In this document: in pieces, positions 61,296 through 64,000 of the stretch
Position numbering within the stretch: position 1 is the stretch's first letter
Layout: each line of letters begins with the position of its first letter
Source: Desulfotomaculum copahuensis
GTDB taxonomy: Bacteria > Bacillota > Desulfotomaculia > Desulfotomaculales > Desulfovirgulaceae
Length of the DNA stretch: 64,000 bases
Direction of reading: 5' to 3'
Assembly: GCF_001655685.1 (NCBI RefSeq)
Contig: NZ_LYVF01000192.1
Span: 1-64,000, forward strand
Translations under genes and position numbers: made by a program
The notes under the pieces: model-generated
What the model saw: the letters and a program-made list of their open reading frames with translations, nothing else
What the model was told of the DNA's origin: nothing
Databases searched by the model: none

Positions 61296-64000
61296 ATGCA
61301 CAAATGGTTGACAGGCCGCCGCGCACTCCTGCCGGTCCTGTTATTGGCCGGCATCTTGCTGTTCATGCCGGACTGGTCCGGAGCAACCGCCGGGAAGCGT
61401 GCGCCGGAGCCCCGGGTGAGTTTTTTGAACGACCGCGCGGCGGCCATCGTGGGCGCGGCGCCGCTTGCCGCGCCGGGGTTCGTCACGCCCGGCGGGCTCA
61501 CCGGCGCCGGGGAAGTGGTGGCCATCGCGGACAGCGGTTTGGGTAACGGCGACATGAGCGATCCCGTTCCGGACCTGAAGAGCGCGCCCGGTCAAAAGCC
61601 CAAGGTGATCATGCTCAAATCCTGGGCCGGCCGGGCCAGGGCCGACGATCCGCTGGGCCACGGCACCCACATGGCGGCCACCATCGCCGGTACCGGGGCG
61701 GCTTCGGACGGCCGCTACGCCGGCCTGGCCCCGGGCGCCAACCTTTATTTCGAGTCCATCCTCAATGCCGCCGGCAAGATCGACCCGCCGGCAGATCTAA
61801 CCAGCCTTTTTACACCGGCCTATGCCGCCGACGCACGCATCCACGTGGACGGCTGGGGCACCGAAACCAACGCCTATTTGAGCGGCGCCGCCCAGACCGA
61901 TGCCTTTGTGCGGCAGCATCCCGACTTCCTGGTCATCTTCGGCGCCGGCAACAGCGGGCCGGCGGCCGGTACGTTGACGGCCGAGGCCAATAGTAAGGAC
62001 GCCCTGGTGGTGGGGGCCAGCGAGAGTGTGCGCCCGTCCTTCGGCCCGGACAGCGACAATGCGGCGAAGCTGGCTCCTTTCTCCAGCCGCGGCCCCACCG
62101 CCGACGGACGCGTCAAGCCGGATCTGGTCGCTCCTGGCACGGCGATCATTTCCGCCTGCTCTCCTTTGATCAAGGGCAACCTGCCCGGTGATCCGGACTA
62201 CACCCGTATGAGTGGCACCAGTATGGCCGCGGCGGTGGCCGGCGGGGCGGCGGTGCTGTTGCGCCAGTATTTCGGACAAACCGGTGTGCCCGACCCCTCG
62301 GCTGCGCTGATGAAGGCGGCGCTGATCAACGGAGCCGATCCCGTTTCCGGTGGCGGGGCGGGCTTCGGCCGCCTGGACCTGGCCCAGACCGTGCTCTCCC
62401 TGCAGCAAAAGGCCTTTGCCGCCGTTGATGAACGCAACCCGCTGACCCGGGGGGACAGGGATACATATTATTTCAAAGTAAGCGATCCCGCCCGGCCTTT
62501 CAAGGCCACCCTGGCCTGGACGGATCCCCCGTCCGTTCCTGGTGCGGCGCGCACGCTGATCAATGATTTGAACCTGGTGGTGGAAACTCCGGACGGCCAT
62601 TTTGTCACGGACAGCCGGGATGCGAACAATAATGTGCAACAGGTGGTCATTCCCCATCCCGTCCCGGGCACTTACGCCGTGATTGCCAAGGCCGCCAGAA
62701 TAAGCCGCGGCGTGGCGCCGGGGGCGGCGCCCGGCCAGGATTTCGCCCTGGTTTACGGCCAGCCGCTGGCGCAGAAGACAATTCTGAACAGCGACGTACA
62801 AAACAACCGGCTCTATTTTACCGACGGCAGCGAAGCCGCCTTCCCGGATACGGGACACATCGCCCTGGGCCGTGAAACGCCGCCCTGGAACCTGACCCAC
62901 GCCCTGCCCGGGACAATCGCCTATATGGTGGACGGAAGCCCGCTTTACCTGGCCGGGGAGGTGTGGAAGCAGCAGGCCGCCGATGTGCTGCCCCTGGCTT
63001 CGGGTACGCTGCTGCAGGAGGCGGATCCGCAGCACCGGAACGGCGGCTACTATATCGATCCGCGGGCCGATAACCCGCTGCAGGTGAACGATCAGCCCGC
63101 CCGGCCGGGTGACGTGCCTCCGGGCGTGCGCATCTGGGCCTCGGTCGACCCGCTCACCCAGACCGCCTGGCGCGCCTGGGCCTGGTTCCGGGAGGAAAAC
63201 GGCGTGATCAGCGCCGTGGACGCGGCCAATCACCGGCTGTACCTGTTGGGTCACAGCCAGCCGTATCTGCTGGATGAGAACACGGTTTACGCCTTTGACG
63301 ACACTCTGACCGGCTCCAGCCCGGCCGATCTGCCCTTCGGCGAACCGGCGGCCGGCAGCCTGTCCGGGCTGGCCGCGGGTATGAAGGTGCGACTGATGCT
63401 GGCCGGCGAGCCGGAGAACCGGGTGGCCTACCTGGGCGTGCAGCGCGACCTGGCCGTGGGTACGGTGGCCGCCGTGGACGGCGGCAATAATACCGTGCGG
63501 CTGGCAGGGGGCGGCAGTTTCCGCCTGATGCCCGGCCTGCACGTGGATCTGGACGGGCGGCCCGCCGGCATGCCGGCCATCCAGCCCGGCCGGTATGCCT
63601 CCCTGCTTCTTTCCGGCAACCTGGCCATCGGCGCGTCGATCTACGATCAGACCACCTACGGCCAGGTGGTGTACTACAAGCAGAACGGCCGGGATCTGCT
63701 GCTGCTGGACTATCAAAACCATATGCACTCTCTGGCCGTCACGCCGCAAACCCGGTTTTTCCGCTGGGGCCGGCCGGGCGACATTAATAACCTGATGCCG
63801 GGCGAGTGGGTGCGGGTGGCCCTGGCCCCGGACGGCGTCACCGCCCTGCGGGTGGATACGGCCGAGGCGGCCGGCGGGGGCAAGGCGGGGGTAACGTCCG
63901 TCAATACCAGTACCGGGCTGGTCACCTTCTCCACCGGCGAAAAAGCCTTACTGACGCCGTATACGCTGGTGACAAAAAACAGCTATCCGGTACAGCCGGA
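61296..64000 (+). CDS. Secreted subtilisin-like serine protease (partial, 3' end outside window)
   Basis: At least 901 residues, open to the window edge. Signal peptide (ALLPVLLLAGILLFMPDWSG), then an S8 catalytic domain with Asp79 (VAIADSGLG), His122 (LGHGTHMAATIAG), oxyanion Asn219 (FGAGNSGP) and Ser309 (MSGTSMAAAVAGG). A P-domain-like beta-sandwich follows (YYFKVSDPARPFKATLAWTD, about 395-490), as in Kp43-type subtilases. Beyond about residue 490 come repetitive beta-rich segments with several V(T/A)A(L/V)-type strands and no family I recognise. ATG 61296 has AAGGAG ten bases upstream. Probably a large extracellular or wall-bound protease. Confidence 0.9.
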   Translation, partial: MHKWLTGRRALLPVLLLAGILLFMPDWSGATAGKRAPEPRVSFLNDRAAAIVGAAPLAAPGFVTPGGLTGAGEVVAIADSGLGNGDMSDPVPDLKSAPGQKPKVIMLKSWAGRARADDPLGHGTHMAATIAGTGAASDGRYAGLAPGANLYFESILNAAGKIDPPADLTSLFTPAYAADARIHVDGWGTETNAYLSGAAQTDAFVRQHPDFLVIFGAGNSGPAAGTLTAEANSKDALVVGASESVRPSFGPDSDNAAKLAPFSSRGPTADGRVKPDLVAPGTAIISACSPLIKGNLPGDPDYTRMSGTSMAAAVAGGAAVLLRQYFGQTGVPDPSAALMKAALINGADPVSGGGAGFGRLDLAQTVLSLQQKAFAAVDERNPLTRGDRDTYYFKVSDPARPFKATLAWTDPPSVPGAARTLINDLNLVVETPDGHFVTDSRDANNNVQQVVIPHPVPGTYAVIAKAARISRGVAPGAAPGQDFALVYGQPLAQKTILNSDVQNNRLYFTDGSEAAFPDTGHIALGRETPPWNLTHALPGTIAYMVDGSPLYLAGEVWKQQAADVLPLASGTLLQEADPQHRNGGYYIDPRADNPLQVNDQPARPGDVPPGVRIWASVDPLTQTAWRAWAWFREENGVISAVDAANHRLYLLGHSQPYLLDENTVYAFDDTLTGSSPADLPFGEPAAGSLSGLAAGMKVRLMLAGEPENRVAYLGVQRDLAVGTVAAVDGGNNTVRLAGGGSFRLMPGLHVDLDGRPAGMPAIQPGRYASLLLSGNLAIGASIYDQTTYGQVVYYKQNGRDLLLLDYQNHMHSLAVTPQTRFFRWGRPGDINNLMPGEWVRVALAPDGVTALRVDTAEAAGGGKAGVTSVNTSTGLVTFSTGEKALLTPYTLVTKNSYPVQP

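Overview
The window (about 60 % G+C by eye) comes from a spore-forming, Gram-positive sulfate reducer of the Desulfotomaculum/Pelotomaculum type (Peptococcaceae sensu lato). Two gene sets point there. The left edge carries dissimilatory sulfite-reduction genes (dsrM, dsrK, a true dsrC with the CX10C tail, and the siroheme-amidase-type dsrN). The rest carries endospore genes (sleB-ypeB, spo0F, spoIID, a spoIIQ-like gene, spoIIID), and gene order closely follows the Bacillus subtilis backbone. Many genes start with TTG or GTG.

Layout. 1-4.5 kb: dsrMK, dsrC, dsrN. 4.5-6.7 kb: sleB-ypeB (cortex hydrolysis at germination). 6.9-9.2 kb: a complete promoter and T-box leader in front of alaR-alaT (Lrp-type regulator and alanine transaminase). 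9.2-14.8 kb: a structured intergenic element and a SigH-type promoter, then a Na+/solute symporter, an arylacetate-CoA ligase and indolepyruvate ferredoxin oxidoreductase (iorAB). 15-25.9 kb: DUF1934-argS, pyrG, sppA, a Yip1-like membrane protein, spo0F, an unknown Cys-rich protein, fba, a transaldolase/FSA, DUF2062, rho. 26-30.8 kb: accessory interval with a LysM-M23 endopeptidase, a frameshifted IS607 recombinase remnant running into a MazEF-like module, a radical SAM protein and a PleD-like diguanylate cyclase. 31-34.5 kb: rpmE, DUF1385, prfA, prmC. 34.5-38.8 kb: Ni/Co exporter (minus strand) and a Zur-like regulator with a ZnuACB-type importer. 39-46.9 kb: tsaC, mntP, ywlE, rpiB, glyA, a fused dCMP deaminase-dUTPase, thyX, wecB. 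47-54.7 kb: complete F1Fo ATP synthase operon. 55-60.3 kb: murA, spoIID, spoIIQ-like, spoIIID, mbl. 60.3-64 kb: a Uma2-family protein and a secreted subtilisin-like protease that runs off the window.

The most striking non-coding signal is a set of five sites matching the SigH promoter consensus (RnAGGAwWW-N11-RnnGAATww), each with exactly 11 bp between the boxes. They lie upstream of spo0F, the atp operon, mbl, the arylacetate operon and the subtilisin. spo0F is a known SigH target in B. subtilis, which supports the reading. If real, the others link energy conservation, cell shape and aryl-acid metabolism to the transition state. A SigF-type promoter fits the spoIIQ-like gene.

Other points of interest are the one-polypeptide dCMP deaminase-dUTPase beside thyX (two routes to dUMP feeding flavin-dependent dTMP synthesis), a run of six hairpins with an operator-like palindrome before rpiB, a possible three-way-junction RNA after alaT, and a T-box controlling an amino-acid transaminase instead of a tRNA synthetase. 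No tRNA, rRNA or CRISPR array was seen.
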